A DNA stretch of 64,000 bases, taken from NCBI RefSeq assembly GCF_014117325.1, contig NZ_CP059732.1:1488001-1552000 (forward strand). The letters are read 5' to 3'. The DNA comes from Spirosoma foliorum (GTDB lineage Bacteria; Bacteroidota; Bacteroidia; Cytophagales; Spirosomataceae). The notes beneath the pieces were generated by a model. That model was given only the letters and a program-made list of their open reading frames with translations. It did no database searches and was not told where the DNA came from. Within the stretch, counting starts at the first letter, position 1. Every line of letters starts with the position of its first letter. Positions 51,091-59,811 of this stretch are shown here, piece by piece. The position numbers and the translations under genes were made by a program.

Positions 51091-52338
51091 ATGCAGCCAC
51101 TAATCACCAACGACGCAATTATTTTAGGCATTTTTCTAGTTGTACTGACCCTGATTTTCAAAACATCGCAGTCGGCCCACCCCTTCTGGGTTCGGGCCTA
51201 CACCTATGTTCCGGCCTTGCTGCTGTGTTACATTTTTCCGGCTACGATGAATAGCTTAGGCATTATTTCGGGCGAGCAATCAAGTCTTTATAAATTGTCA
51301 ACAAACTACCTGTTGCCTGCCGCTTTAGTATTACTCACCTCCACTGCCGACTTGCGTTCGATTATGCGACTGGGCAAAAAAGCGCTGATCACGTTCTTAT
51401 CTGGAACGATAGGAATTATCGTAGGAGCCCCAATCGCTTTCGTTATAGTCATGTGGCTGATACCCGGATTTCGGGAGCAAGCCATTGCCAACGAATACTG
51501 GAAGGGCCTGGTAACCATTTCGGGGAGCTGGATTGGCGGCAGCAGCAGTCAGTTGGCCTTGAAGGAGATTTATGGATGCAGCGAAGCGTTGTTTGCCATT
51601 ATTCTGGTCGTCGACGCGGTTGTATCAACGAGTTGGACGGCCTGCCTAATTTGGGGAGCTGCTTATCGGGATAAAATTGATGAGTGGCTCCACGCCGATA
51701 ACAGCTCCATTGAGGAAGTAAAACAGCGAATTCTGGCTTATAAAGAAGAAGCCGATCGGCCAGCCAATTTACTGGATTTAAGCACGATTCTGGCACTAGG
51801 TTTCGGGGGTGGAGCCTTGGCACACGCTCTGGCCTACGGAATATCAACCACTTTGCAACCATACAAGGCGTCATTAACCGCCTACGGTTTAGACCCATTC
51901 ACGTCTAATTTTCTTTGGGTCGTTATTCTGTCAACGTCGCTTGGCATCATTCTCTCATTCACCCCATTGCGCAAACTCGAAAAACTCGGCACCACCGATC
52001 TGGCTACGTTATTTGTCTACTTCCTGATTATGACCATCGGCATGCGGCTCGACCTCTCCAACCTGGGCGGGAATATGGGCTTGTTCTTAGTGGCAGTTAT
52101 CTGGATGCTTATTCACGTTCTGTTTATGTTAGTGACGGCTCGCATGATCAAAGCGCCCTATTTCTTTGTGGCAGTTGGGAGTCAGGCAAACATTGGTGGC
52201 GTATCGACAGCGCCAGCTGTAGCCTCGGTTTTCCATCCGGCCCTGGCTCCCGTAGGTGTATTGCTGGCAGTGCTGAGCCACGTATTAGGCGTATATGGTG
52301 GGTTGATTACGGGCTGGCTGATGCGTTTGATGATGTAG
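51091..52338 (+). CDS. DUF819 family membrane protein
   Basis: A 415-residue membrane protein with about 10 hydrophobic helices (e.g. AIILGIFLVVLTLIF, TFLSGTIGIIVGAPIAFVIV, LFLVAVIWMLIHVLFMLV). The central part carries GSWIGGSSSQLALKEIYGCS and the C-terminal part GSQANIGGVSTAPAVASVFH, both DUF819 family hallmarks. Repeated halves suggest a transporter-like inverted duplication. Substrate unknown. Its divergent LacI neighbour hints at sugar-linked regulation. The ATG at 51091 is used; the TTG three bases earlier is an alternative. It has a strong terminator downstream. Confidence 0.85.
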   Translation: MQPLITNDAIILGIFLVVLTLIFKTSQSAHPFWVRAYTYVPALLLCYIFPATMNSLGIISGEQSSLYKLSTNYLLPAALVLLTSTADLRSIMRLGKKALITFLSGTIGIIVGAPIAFVIVMWLIPGFREQAIANEYWKGLVTISGSWIGGSSSQLALKEIYGCSEALFAIILVVDAVVSTSWTACLIWGAAYRDKIDEWLHADNSSIEEVKQRILAYKEEADRPANLLDLSTILALGFGGGALAHALAYGISTTLQPYKASLTAYGLDPFTSNFLWVVILSTSLGIILSFTPLRKLEKLGTTDLATLFVYFLIMTIGMRLDLSNLGGNMGLFLVAVIWMLIHVLFMLVTARMIKAPYFFVAVGSQANIGGVSTAPAVASVFHPALAPVGVLLAVLSHVLGVYGGLITGWLMRLMM

Positions 52339-52472
52339 CATATGTATTTAGTTCAGTAGCTTGTTTGTCCGTAGATTTCTAGTACTCGTCCAATGTAGTC
52401 TCTCGGAACAGCTTTAGCCCGCACTAGTGTACCGTGTCCGACGCTCACGCAGTAGATTCTTCTTGATGCCAA

Positions 52473-52503
52473 ATCCCGGCTATGATTCTAGCCGGGATTT
52501 TTT
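52473..52503 (+). terminator. Rho-independent terminator downstream of the DUF819 gene
   Basis: ATCCCGGCTA (52473-52482) pairs with TAGCCGGGAT (52489-52498) around a six-base loop, followed by TTTTT. A textbook terminator, about 135 bases after the stop codon. Confidence 0.85.
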
Positions 52504-52642
52504 ATGGTTACCTACCGATTAGTTACTATTCTATAAAAATTACGCTTAATATGTTTACTAAATTTTATTAATATTAACTTGCGATCTGAAAATGGCTTTT
52601 CCATTGCGGAGAGGCACTTTTTGTCATCGTAACTCATGCTTT

Positions 52643-52879
52643 ATGAAACTTAAAATACTAGCCTTGCTGGCTTTCGGCGGCTTCGTGCTTTTAGGTAACT
52701 ACCTCATCCAAACATTTCGTTTTAAAAGCGATTGTCCCAAATGTGGCAATCCACATCCTGATCGTGCTCGGCGTCCCCAAATACTCCGACGACTTCCTTA
52801 TCGAGCCTATCACTGTACTGCCTGCGGAAAGCGCTTTTACCACATCGGTGCCGATAACAATCTAACGCTCGTTTCATGA
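52643..52879 (+). CDS. Small membrane-anchored zinc-ribbon protein
   Basis: A 78-residue protein from the ATG at 52643. It has one hydrophobic segment (LKILALLAFGGFVLLGNYLI, about 3-22) and then a zinc ribbon with two CxxC pairs: CPKCGNP at about 32 and CTACGKRF at about 58. The pairs are 26 residues apart, which fits a four-cysteine metal site on the cytoplasmic or periplasmic face. Its stop codon overlaps the next ATG (ATGA), so translation is likely coupled. The frame opens earlier at 52592, but that part is basic and lies before the membrane helix. Not assigned to a known family. Confidence 0.65.
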   Translation: MKLKILALLAFGGFVLLGNYLIQTFRFKSDCPKCGNPHPDRARRPQILRRLPYRAYHCTACGKRFYHIGADNNLTLVS

Positions 52880-53052
52880 AACTCTTCATTCGAATCTTGA
52901 GCGGGCTTTTTCTGCTTGTCGCTCTCATATTAATCATTTTTTGCGTCTATTCGCTCTATACGCATAAGAGTCCTCTTTTTAGTGGTGGCAGTTTTGTCGC
53001 TTCGCTCTGCTGCACAACACTGGGCCTGTTAACGTCAACTAAATCTGCTTAA
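52876..53052 (+). CDS. Small two-helix membrane protein, coupled to the zinc-ribbon gene
   Basis: A 58-residue frame starting at ATG 52876, which overlaps the upstream stop by four bases. Residues 2-27 are strongly hydrophobic (ILSGLFLLVALILIIFCVYS), and 37-52 form a second weaker hydrophobic stretch (SGGSFVASLCCTTLGLL). Two adjacent Cys lie in the second. The overlap and membrane composition favour a real gene over chance. No homologue recognised. Confidence 0.5.
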   Translation: MKLFIRILSGLFLLVALILIIFCVYSLYTHKSPLFSGGSFVASLCCTTLGLLTSTKSA

Positions 53053-53173
53053 AGCCATTGAGGGAAAATAGTTGCGTAGCCTCTAAACCAGATTGCTTGG
53101 AGGATACGTGATTATTAGCTGAAACCTTATTCGCTGTTTAGGGAAGGTAGCTGCAGAAGGCATGGGCTTATTC

Positions 53174-53353
53174 TTAACCTTTCCCAAAGCTGATTCTATA
53201 AGAGGTACGCTCAACATCAGCACCGTCCTTAGCCAACTCTTCGGCTATCAACCGAGTGTATTGTTCGGCTAGACCTTGGGTCAGTTTACTCAATATCGCC
53301 TGATCAACTTCAATTGTAAATTTCAGCGTTAATTCGACCTGATTGATGTCCAT
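53174..53353 (-). CDS. Possible 59-residue acidic protein
   Basis: From the ATG at 53353 the frame reads MDINQVELTLKFTIEVDQAI and continues as an amphipathic, acidic sequence (LTQGLAEQYTRLIAEELAKD, then DVERTSYRISFG). The frame extends upstream to 53557 but that extension looks non-coding (Thr/Asn/Ser mix). No promoter, no recognised family, no partner. Kept as a low-confidence candidate. Confidence 0.35.
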   Translation of the reverse strand: MDINQVELTLKFTIEVDQAILSKLTQGLAEQYTRLIAEELAKDGADVERTSYRISFGKG

Positions 53354-53557
53354 AAAACAACAGTTTAAGGTTTTCTGAAATGGATTACTGAGTTCATTTG
53401 TCGTACTCGGTTGCGTTAAAGTAACGACATCCAGACTAAACACCAACTGAAGCAATTCAAAATCTTTTATTAGGACTTTTGCTGAACGCTGGTTCAACGC
53501 CGTACCACGGTTAGGGAAGACATCACGGTGAATCGTAACACAGTTTGGAGCCGGCAT

Positions 53558-53841
53558 TCAGCGGAATCCCTTGTAGATAAGCCTGATTTTTTTACCTAAT
53601 GTCAATTGGCAGTCACAATGTCCTGTTATCTTATAAAGCATTAATCGGCTTATAGCCAGACTTTAATCGCTAAAAGGATAATTCCTTTGGATGATAATAT
53701 GTGGTCGATCTAATATAAACGATAAGCCTTTGTTTATCATTGATTAAAAGGAGTAAATATCAGATATACAGTATTTTGTTGCAAAATAAATTCATGGTGT
53801 TTTTTGGGTCATTCGTGCTGAAAAATGGGGTTTTGGCAGGG
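53558..53841. other. AT-rich gene-free stretch
   Basis: Nothing supported on either strand. The sequence turns AT-rich here, marking the start of the accessory stretch that extends to about 56 kb. Confidence 0.5.
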
Positions 53842-53857
53842 TTTTGGTAAGATTTTG
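53842..53857 (+). promoter_or_regulatory. Conserved upstream element, paralogue 1
   Basis: TTTTGGTAAGATTTTG lies 23 bases before the ATG at 53880. A near-identical TTTTGGCAAGATTATG lies 34 bases before the start of the paralogous gene at 55037 (54988-55003), differing at two of 16 bases. Shared element of unknown type. Confidence 0.5.
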
Positions 53858-53879
53858 TACAATCCAACTAATTCTCAAT

Positions 53880-54248
53880 ATGTCCTCTCCCAAAAATGTA
53901 CACTTAGTGAAAGAATACATCAAAACGTTCATTGCAACGGACGTAGTCTTTCCCGGTACTCCACCCCGAAAATGGGGTGTTGAGTTCAGTCGATCCGAGT
54001 TGAATGCTATTTACTCGGGACTAAAATTTGTGATTCGAAAGGCTCATCCGCTTCAGGATAGGGCTATGATTTCCGCCTTCGAAGAAATCCATGAGTCGGT
54101 TCCAATGGATTTGCACTGGTTTTTGTATGATTACTGGCGCGAAGTAGTTTTCATTCTGGACCTCTATCCTGATTTAGGCGACAGTTATCCAACTACTTAT
54201 AGTACTAAACTACCCTATCAGGGTTGGCATTGGTATCAGCCTGCCTAA
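53880..54248 (+). CDS. Orphan protein, paralogue 1 of an accessory pair
   Basis: A 122-residue cytoplasmic protein from the ATG at 53880. It is clearly related to the 112-residue protein at 55037: both have a KEYI+T helix near residue 10, a conserved PG..PR.WG-EF.R.EL motif (VFPGTPPRKWGVEFSRSEL), LKFV and then DLHWFLYDYW near the end. The C-terminus differs. No known domain recognised and no signal peptide. The start at 53880 is preferred over 53844 because it aligns with the paralogue start and follows a shared upstream element. Confidence 0.65.
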   Translation: MSSPKNVHLVKEYIKTFIATDVVFPGTPPRKWGVEFSRSELNAIYSGLKFVIRKAHPLQDRAMISAFEEIHESVPMDLHWFLYDYWREVVFILDLYPDLGDSYPTTYSTKLPYQGWHWYQPA

Positions 54249-54310
54249 TAATTGCAGAGCGCCAGAAAGGTTAAAAAACTTGCCTTGTGGTACCCGAAGT
54301 TTGACATAAA

Positions 54311-54355
54311 CTCAACAGAAAAGCTCCTTCCATTGGTTGGGGCTTTTCTGTTGAG
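54311..54355. terminator. Strong hairpin after paralogue 1
   Basis: CTCAACAGAAAAGCTCC (54311-54327) pairs with GGGGCTTTTCTGTTGAG (54339-54355) across an 11-base loop, 17 pairs with one G-T wobble. A T-tract is lacking right after it. It probably ends transcription of the 53880 gene. Confidence 0.65.
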
Positions 54356-54442
54356 TGTCCTTACTATTTTTCGACTAATGATGCTGGAACTGCTTACGTG
54401 CTCTCCTAGACAAAAGGCGTTCTTACTAGTACTCTTCCAATT

Positions 54443-54555
54443 TAGATTCTGGAGATTCTCGAGTTCGCCCGCGCGGTTGATTCTAATTGATGGTTTAGCT
54501 ATTGATTATCAGTAGAATGTCCGCAATAGAATCCGATAGAATCAATAGAATCTAG
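54443..54555. repeat. Inverted repeat with ATTCTATTGATTCT-type units, copy 2
   Basis: TAGATTCT at 54443-54450 and TTGATTCTAATTG nearby face AATAGAATCCGATAGAATC and AGAATCTA up to 54555. The units match those at 47365-47456. It lies in the non-coding part between the two paralogues. Confidence 0.6.
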
Positions 54556-54987
54556 TTTGGTAAAGTACTAGTCGATTTATGGCAGCAGCAAACGCTGGTT
54601 TTGACAGGCTATATAGAGTTAACTTGTCGACCTTATCTAATAGGGTAACCATTCATCTTTACCAGATGAACCTGATGAGAAGACCATGAATTTCATCACC
54701 TTTGGCGCTGGGGACAATTACTGATCGGGGATAGCCTGTTTGCTGAAAAATGCTGTATTAAGTATTGCTAACGATCATCAGGCCTGTTTTATGACAATTA
54801 CAACTGTTGGAAATGACGTGTCTGGCAAGTTTTTTTCTTAGAGGATATTAACTTCAATCTTGCTCTTTGTAAATAAAATCCGCTATTTCGTGAATAAAAA
54901 TATTCTATTCACAAAAAAATATTGACTATTTAGCTGACTTTTTACTTCGTATGACCGAATAATAGATTTTGAGCTATCAAACTACGA
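54556..54987. other. AT-rich gene-free stretch between the paralogues
   Basis: No supported reading frame. One short AT-rich hairpin (GTGAATA/TATTCAC, 54890-54912) is visible. The 788-base gap between the paralogues is otherwise unexplained, apart from the hairpin and repeat entered separately. Confidence 0.5.
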
Positions 54988-55003
54988 TTTTGGCAAGATT
55001 ATG
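54988..55003 (+). promoter_or_regulatory. Conserved upstream element, paralogue 2
   Basis: TTTTGGCAAGATTATG, 34 bases before the ATG at 55037. It matches the element at 53842-53857 at 14 of 16 bases. Confidence 0.5.
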
Positions 55004-55036
55004 GTCATTTGTTGATTAACCCATTTACTACTATAC

Positions 55037-55375
55037 ATGGAACGGCATATCAACGTTGATCTACTGAAAGAGTACATTAGAACACTCATGTCTCCACAGA
55101 TTGTACTACCCGGAATCTTACCTCGCGGGTGGGGAGAAGAATTCACCAGGCCTGAATTGCAGACAATCCAGTATACCCTAAAATTTGTACTTCAGACTGG
55201 ATTCATTCTGCAAAACACAAAAGTACTGGTTGATGCATTGGAACAGTTTGAAAAAACTGATTTGCCGCTACACTGGTTCTTATATCTGCATTGGGAAACC
55301 ATTGTGCCATTATTGGTAAAAAGCCCATTGCATACACCTATTCGAAAAGCATCGCTTCAGTATGCGTTAAATTGA
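55037..55375 (+). CDS. Orphan protein, paralogue 2 of an accessory pair
   Basis: A 112-residue cytoplasmic protein paralogous to the one at 53880. Shared blocks are LLKEYIRTLMSPQIVLPG, LPRGWGEEFTRPELQTIQYT, the LKFV segment and DLPLHWFLYLHWETIVPLLV. Divergence outside these blocks is high, so the duplication is not recent. No domain, signal or membrane segment recognised. Its start ATG is preceded by the shared upstream element. It has no operon partner. Confidence 0.65.
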   Translation: MERHINVDLLKEYIRTLMSPQIVLPGILPRGWGEEFTRPELQTIQYTLKFVLQTGFILQNTKVLVDALEQFEKTDLPLHWFLYLHWETIVPLLVKSPLHTPIRKASLQYALN

Positions 55376-55808
55376 TATTTGCTTGTCGGCAAAGCTCCCC
55401 ATTTCTTAGGGTTTATTTGTGGCCTTAACACACAAACTTACGCTACTCACCATCCAATTAGGGGCATTCACAACATTTGAACAGCAGACTGTGAATCGGT
55501 TTGTAGCTTTGAAAAAGTTCAAGCGACCTTCCTCTTTGTTACTCAAAAGCTTCGACCGTAAGGAAGAGGCTTTTGCCGTTTTTAACAACTGCGCTGTTCA
55601 GACAAAATCACTGTAGTTGTCAATGGAGTGGTTTACTGTCCTGACTTCTGCTTATACACGCTTGATATATCTTCTCTTACGTTTAGGAGCCATTCCGTGT
55701 TGCTCAACTTGTAATACGGGAAATTTCCCCCAAAAAAAGGGTATTTTTCCCGTGGTAGACCAAGTGTGAGCGGTAGATTTTTGTGGCTCTCATCCCCCAG
55801 GTACCACT
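55376..55808. other. Gene-poor AT-rich stretch with a possible hairpin
   Basis: No confident gene. An imperfect hairpin with ACGGGAAA (55716-55723) and TTTCCCGT (55746-55753) around C- and G-rich inner parts lies upstream of the small frame at 55809. A GTG-started frame at 55419 of 65 residues has no family features and was not called. Confidence 0.5.
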
Positions 55809-55982
55809 ATGGACCTTGCCTATCATTTAGTGGCTTCTCTTTGTCTTAAGTTCGCTGCATTAAGAGATCAATTCAATCAATGTGATTTAATCGATCAGGC
55901 AATTCGCTTCAACTTCAAAAACGTTCTGGAGCAAATGGCAAATGCTAGATACCTATCTCTTCACTGGCAAGGTTTGTTTTAA
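55809..55982 (+). CDS. Possible 57-residue protein with an LHW motif
   Basis: ATG 55809 to TAA 55980. The sequence ends LEQMANARYLSLHWQGLF, which resembles the conserved LEQFEKTDLPLHWFLY region of paralogue 2, but only over about ten residues. It might be a truncated third relative. The evidence is thin: no promoter, no conserved N-terminus, and chance is possible. Confidence 0.3.
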   Translation: MDLAYHLVASLCLKFAALRDQFNQCDLIDQAIRFNFKNVLEQMANARYLSLHWQGLF

Positions 55983-56140
55983 TGAGTAACGACTAAGGGG
56001 GTTCATTTCCTGAACTGACAGAAAAAGCGCTGGAAGCCAGAGGAACATAGTGTGCATGCAACGTTCGGTTTGGCCGATACTTTACCAGAATCTCAGATGT
56101 ATTTATCCCTCCCAATCACATAAACACTCACTCAGTAAGT

Positions 56141-56812
56141 ATGGAAAGTCCTCCCAAGAACCGTACTCAAACAATTCAGCGAATTGTAATTGCTTTAGAA
56201 GATGAAATCAATGACTTTGGCTGGCAAGGCGTAGTCCTGAATCGAATTGCTCAACGAGCTGGTGTTAGTAAAACACTTATCTACCGTTATTTTGGCAGCG
56301 TGGAAGGCCTTATAGTGCATTATCTGAAAACGGATCAATTCTTTCCGACATTTACGCCCCAGGTTCTTGACCATATTCGTCCCCTGAAAAAATCAGAATT
56401 AGCCGGGATTTGGTATCGACAGGTCATTCAAACCTATCGCTCTTTACGATCCTCTGGACCAGCGCGGGAGTTACTCAAAGCCACGCTTTCAGACTCTAAT
56501 CCAAGGGCTGATGTCATTAGCCAAACGGTGGATGAAGAACTCACGCGATTAGTGGACCAACTTTCTTTTGTGCAGGGGGCTGATAGTCAGGCTATATCAG
56601 CAGTCATGCTGGCTGGCATGTCTTATTTAACCATCATGGCTCAAAATAATAGCTCAGTAATTGGCCTTGATCTGCGAAATGAACAGGATTGGAATCGGAT
56701 CGAAGAGGCCGTTAAACTGCTCTATACCGCGATTAACAAGTTATCGATGGATTCGGATAAAATAACGTTAGACAGTCAAGTGCTGAATGCCGTTGAAGAT
56801 CAGTGGGCCTAA
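56141..56812 (+). CDS. TetR/AcrR-family transcriptional regulator
   Basis: A 223-residue regulator. The N-terminal DNA-binding domain has the helix-turn-helix LNRIAQRAGVSKTLIYRYF (about 34-52), followed by a ligand-binding helical domain (e.g. AISAVMLAGMSYLTIMAQNN). No ligand can be predicted. It is convergent with the TonB-receptor gene, with a terminator palindrome between them. It marks the return from the AT-rich accessory stretch to ordinary composition. Its own upstream region may contain its operator, but none was recognised. Confidence 0.87.
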   Translation: MESPPKNRTQTIQRIVIALEDEINDFGWQGVVLNRIAQRAGVSKTLIYRYFGSVEGLIVHYLKTDQFFPTFTPQVLDHIRPLKKSELAGIWYRQVIQTYRSLRSSGPARELLKATLSDSNPRADVISQTVDEELTRLVDQLSFVQGADSQAISAVMLAGMSYLTIMAQNNSSVIGLDLRNEQDWNRIEEAVKLLYTAINKLSMDSDKITLDSQVLNAVEDQWA

Positions 56813-56860
56813 TGCCTACCGACAGGTAATTTTCGATTTTTACCGCAATTGGTATATGAT

Positions 56861-56899
56861 AACAAGGGCGCTAACTTCAGATAAGTTAGCGCCCTTGTT
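56861..56899. terminator. Bidirectional terminator between the TetR and TonB-receptor genes
   Basis: AACAAGGGCGCTAACTT (56861-56877) and its perfect reverse complement (56883-56899) with a five-base loop. It lies midway between convergent genes, and the arms end in AAC/GTT, giving modest T-rich tails on each strand. Confidence 0.75.
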
Positions 56900-56955
56900 G
56901 TTAGTCGAGTTGAGCTGCCTGAGGGCAATTTGAGAGTGGATAAAGCCTTAAAGAC

Positions 56956-59400
56956 CTACCGTCCATCTTTATCATCGTTACTGATTTTCTTGCCTTTCTT
57001 GCCGCCATTCGCACTCATCTGCCCAAATCGCCATTCAAAGGTGAGCCGCACCGAACGACGAATCATGTAAAAATTAGATTCCGATTCAAAGGTTGGCGCT
57101 GATTGCCGACTGGTTTGGCTTATACCCCGAATGAAGGGATTATTCAATCCTAATGTCAGGCTAGCCTGCTTGTTCATGAATTCCCGTTTGGCAGATATAC
57201 TGTGCCAGTAAAAGCCAGTATTGGTGCCCTGTAAGCTAATCCAGCCAGAGCTATAATTGCCATTTGCCTGTAGCGTATAACTTTGACCGAGCTTGTAGCT
57301 GGTGTTCATATTGATACTCCAGACCACACCATTATTGCCCTGATTTAAGGCTGGACTAAACAGATCCACGTAGCGAATATCGCCACCGCCATTCAGGTTC
57401 CAGTTTTTAACTGGTTGACTGCTTAGATTGACATTTAGCCCCATGGCTTTACGCTGGGCAATGTTTTGCGGCTTACTGGTCGAAATTCCGGCGGCATCAA
57501 CCGTTGAAATGTAATCAATCGCATTGTTGGTTTGTCGCCAGTACAGTGCTGAGTTCAGGGAAAGCCCCTGCTTGGTACTGACATTGTACGACAGTTCGGT
57601 GGCGTGACTTAGTTCGGGATTAAGGTAGGGATTCCCTGTCTGGATATTTTTTGGATCACTTTGATTGAGCCAGGGATTTAAATACCAGACCATTGGTCGC
57701 TGTATCCGTTGGGTATAACTGATCTTCAAGGTGTGCGTCTTGATGCTTTTGGATAAGGTAATGCTCGGAATCAGGTTTGTGTATTGGCTAGCCAATTTGG
57801 TTTGCGTCGTTAGAAAATCACCCTTGATATCCGTGTGTTCAAAACGGGCTCCGGCATTCAGATTCCACTTCCGCTTGGTGTCGATCCGTAAGGCGGTATA
57901 GCCTGAATAGATCCGTTGGGTATAATTAAAATCGTTCGATTGGGTGGAGTCGACTATTAACGGGCTTATCCCATCCATCGACTGCGTAAGCCGATATTCA
58001 CTGCTAATGTCGCGCAGGATGCCCTTAGCCCCGATTTCAAGCTTGATAGAGGTGGTATCCTTTCGCCCATTTACCGTAAACGGATGGGTATAGTCGGTTT
58101 GGAACGTATATTCTTTGTTCTGGCTATAGTTGCTGCTATGCTGACGATAAATCAGCGACTCCGAAGTTGAATACCGATCAGTGTCGTAAAAATAGTTATC
58201 GGGCATCAGGCTGAATTGGGTTAACAGGGAAAACTCCTGCCCCGGCTTTTTAAACGATTTGGTATAGCCCAGATCAAGCTGGCCATTGCCATAAGGGTTC
58301 ACAAATTTAATGTCGTTCCGAAACGCTTGCAGTTCAACTCCCGTCGGGCTCGTGAGCCGATTCTGTACGCTACTGTTATTCGGATAACGGCCTCCCCATA
58401 CATTGGCGGCAAAGTTGATGTGATTAGTGGAGTCTGGATCGTAATCAACGCTCATTTCGCCGTAACCACCTGTTCCTGTATTGTCGGCTGCGCTGTTTTG
58501 GGTGAGGATACTCAGCGGTTGGCTTGGTCCGTCGCTACTGGGCATTAATGTTGTCCGGACAGATTGGCTTTCGCGTTGATTGCGAAATTGATAGCCATTG
58601 GCCGAGAGCGTCAGACCGAATTTCTTTTTCCTCAAATTTAGATTGGTCCCCACGCCCCGGTTTAAATTACCGGCCGTTACCGATGCCGATCCATTGAACC
58701 CCTGAAGCGCTTTCTTCGTAATAATGTTGATCACCCCAGCCGAACCTTCGGCATCGTACTTAGCGCCTGGGCTGGTAATCACTTCAATCGATTTAATGAC
58801 ATTCGCAGGCATCTGACGTAGCGCGTCGGCCAGATTTCGCGCCATCATTGCTGATGGTTTTCCGTTAATAAGCACCTTAATGTTGCCATTGCCGCGCATC
58901 TGAACATTCCCATCTAAATCAACGCTCAGGGTTGGTACTTTTCGAAGAACATCGGCGGCTGTGCCTCCTGCATTCGAAATGTCTTTTTCGGCATTGTAGA
59001 CCAACCGGTCACCTTTGTCTTCAACAATAGCTTTTTGGCCAGCTACGGTTACTTCGCCCAACGTTTTTCCCTCGGCAGCAATCAGAATAGAGCCTAGTTG
59101 TACAGATGGAGTCTCCGCCGTGAGTGAAACCGGAAGGCTTTTGGTTCGGTACCCTACAAACGATACAACAACCCGGTAACTACCCAAGGGTAAATTAGAT
59201 AATAGGAAAGTGCCTGCACCATCGGAAGTAGTACCCGTAATCAGTTTCGTGCCATCCATAAGGGCCACTGTGGCGAAAGGAACGGCTTTTGTTGTTGTTG
59301 AATCGGTTAATGAGCCAGTGAGCTTTCCGGAATTAAGCGCTTGAGCAAGGGCACTAGCCATCCCAACGCCAAGCAAGAGCAGCGTGAAAATATGTTTCAT
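56956..59400 (-). CDS. TonB-dependent receptor, outer-membrane beta-barrel family (not SusC)
   Basis: An 814-residue outer-membrane receptor. A signal peptide (IFTLLLLGVGMASALAQ) is followed by a carboxypeptidase-regulatory-like domain (about 25-105, GKLTGSLTDSTTTKAVPFAT), a TonB plug (GEVTVAGQKAIVEDKGDRLV, NIKVLINGKPSAMMARNLAD, GAKYDAEGSAGVINIITKKA) and a long beta-barrel of the OMP_b-brl_3 type to the end. The C-terminal aromatic ends in VRLTFEWRFGQM, then a short Lys/Gly/Asp tail. The family transports iron chelators or peptides, or mediates folding; the ligand is unknown. It is not paired with a SusD gene. Confidence 0.88.
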   Translation of the reverse strand: MKHIFTLLLLGVGMASALAQALNSGKLTGSLTDSTTTKAVPFATVALMDGTKLITGTTSDGAGTFLLSNLPLGSYRVVVSFVGYRTKSLPVSLTAETPSVQLGSILIAAEGKTLGEVTVAGQKAIVEDKGDRLVYNAEKDISNAGGTAADVLRKVPTLSVDLDGNVQMRGNGNIKVLINGKPSAMMARNLADALRQMPANVIKSIEVITSPGAKYDAEGSAGVINIITKKALQGFNGSASVTAGNLNRGVGTNLNLRKKKFGLTLSANGYQFRNQRESQSVRTTLMPSSDGPSQPLSILTQNSAADNTGTGGYGEMSVDYDPDSTNHINFAANVWGGRYPNNSSVQNRLTSPTGVELQAFRNDIKFVNPYGNGQLDLGYTKSFKKPGQEFSLLTQFSLMPDNYFYDTDRYSTSESLIYRQHSSNYSQNKEYTFQTDYTHPFTVNGRKDTTSIKLEIGAKGILRDISSEYRLTQSMDGISPLIVDSTQSNDFNYTQRIYSGYTALRIDTKRKWNLNAGARFEHTDIKGDFLTTQTKLASQYTNLIPSITLSKSIKTHTLKISYTQRIQRPMVWYLNPWLNQSDPKNIQTGNPYLNPELSHATELSYNVSTKQGLSLNSALYWRQTNNAIDYISTVDAAGISTSKPQNIAQRKAMGLNVNLSSQPVKNWNLNGGGDIRYVDLFSPALNQGNNGVVWSINMNTSYKLGQSYTLQANGNYSSGWISLQGTNTGFYWHSISAKREFMNKQASLTLGLNNPFIRGISQTSRQSAPTFESESNFYMIRRSVRLTFEWRFGQMSANGGKKGKKISNDDKDGR

Positions 59401-59811
59401 TGAAAAGTAAAGTCAGTAGGAGGAACTTGTTAGAATTGAGCAGCTATAGAAGCAGAGGTTAAATTTGGATAAGTAACGGAGAGCGTAATCCGGTTTTGCG
59501 CTGGCCCGTTAATTCTGAATTAAAGATGGAAGTTCGCCTACGTATGTTGCATCCTTCGTTAAAATAAGTTGCCAATCGCTCTATTTTTTGTTGAGACGAT
59601 GGCTCGATCGTAACGACAAGCATGCTCCCTAAGCGTACTTCTATGACAAAGACGACTGAACGCGCCCGGCGTTACAGAATTCTTGTAAATTTTATTCAGG
59701 ACTTTTGAACAGGTCGCTACCTATCTTAATTCCGATTTATTCTCAACTTAAACTGACAAGCATAAACGGGTGAGAAGAAGACCTTTACAGGCGAAATAAG
59801 CCCCTTTTTCT
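59401..59811. other. Intergenic region between divergent genes
   Basis: The roughly 410 bases between the TonB-receptor start (minus strand) and the SnoaL-like gene (plus strand) contain no supported frame or repeat. It should hold divergent promoters, but no clear consensus pair was found. Confidence 0.5.

Noticed and set aside
52339..52472. Possible tRNA-like region after the DUF819 gene
   Set aside because: No cloverleaf with T-loop and anticodon arms could be assembled; only the terminator hairpin beyond it is convincing.
54252..54515. 87-residue frame after paralogue 1
   Set aside because: It runs through a strong hairpin and part of a dispersed repeat, and has no family features.
54890..54912. 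GTGAATA/TATTCAC hairpin
   Set aside because: Only seven base pairs in an AT-rich region; expected by chance.
55419..55616. 65-residue GTG-started frame and its antisense counterpart
   Set aside because: Neither strand has a plausible start context, domain or upstream promoter. The AT-rich region favours chance frames.
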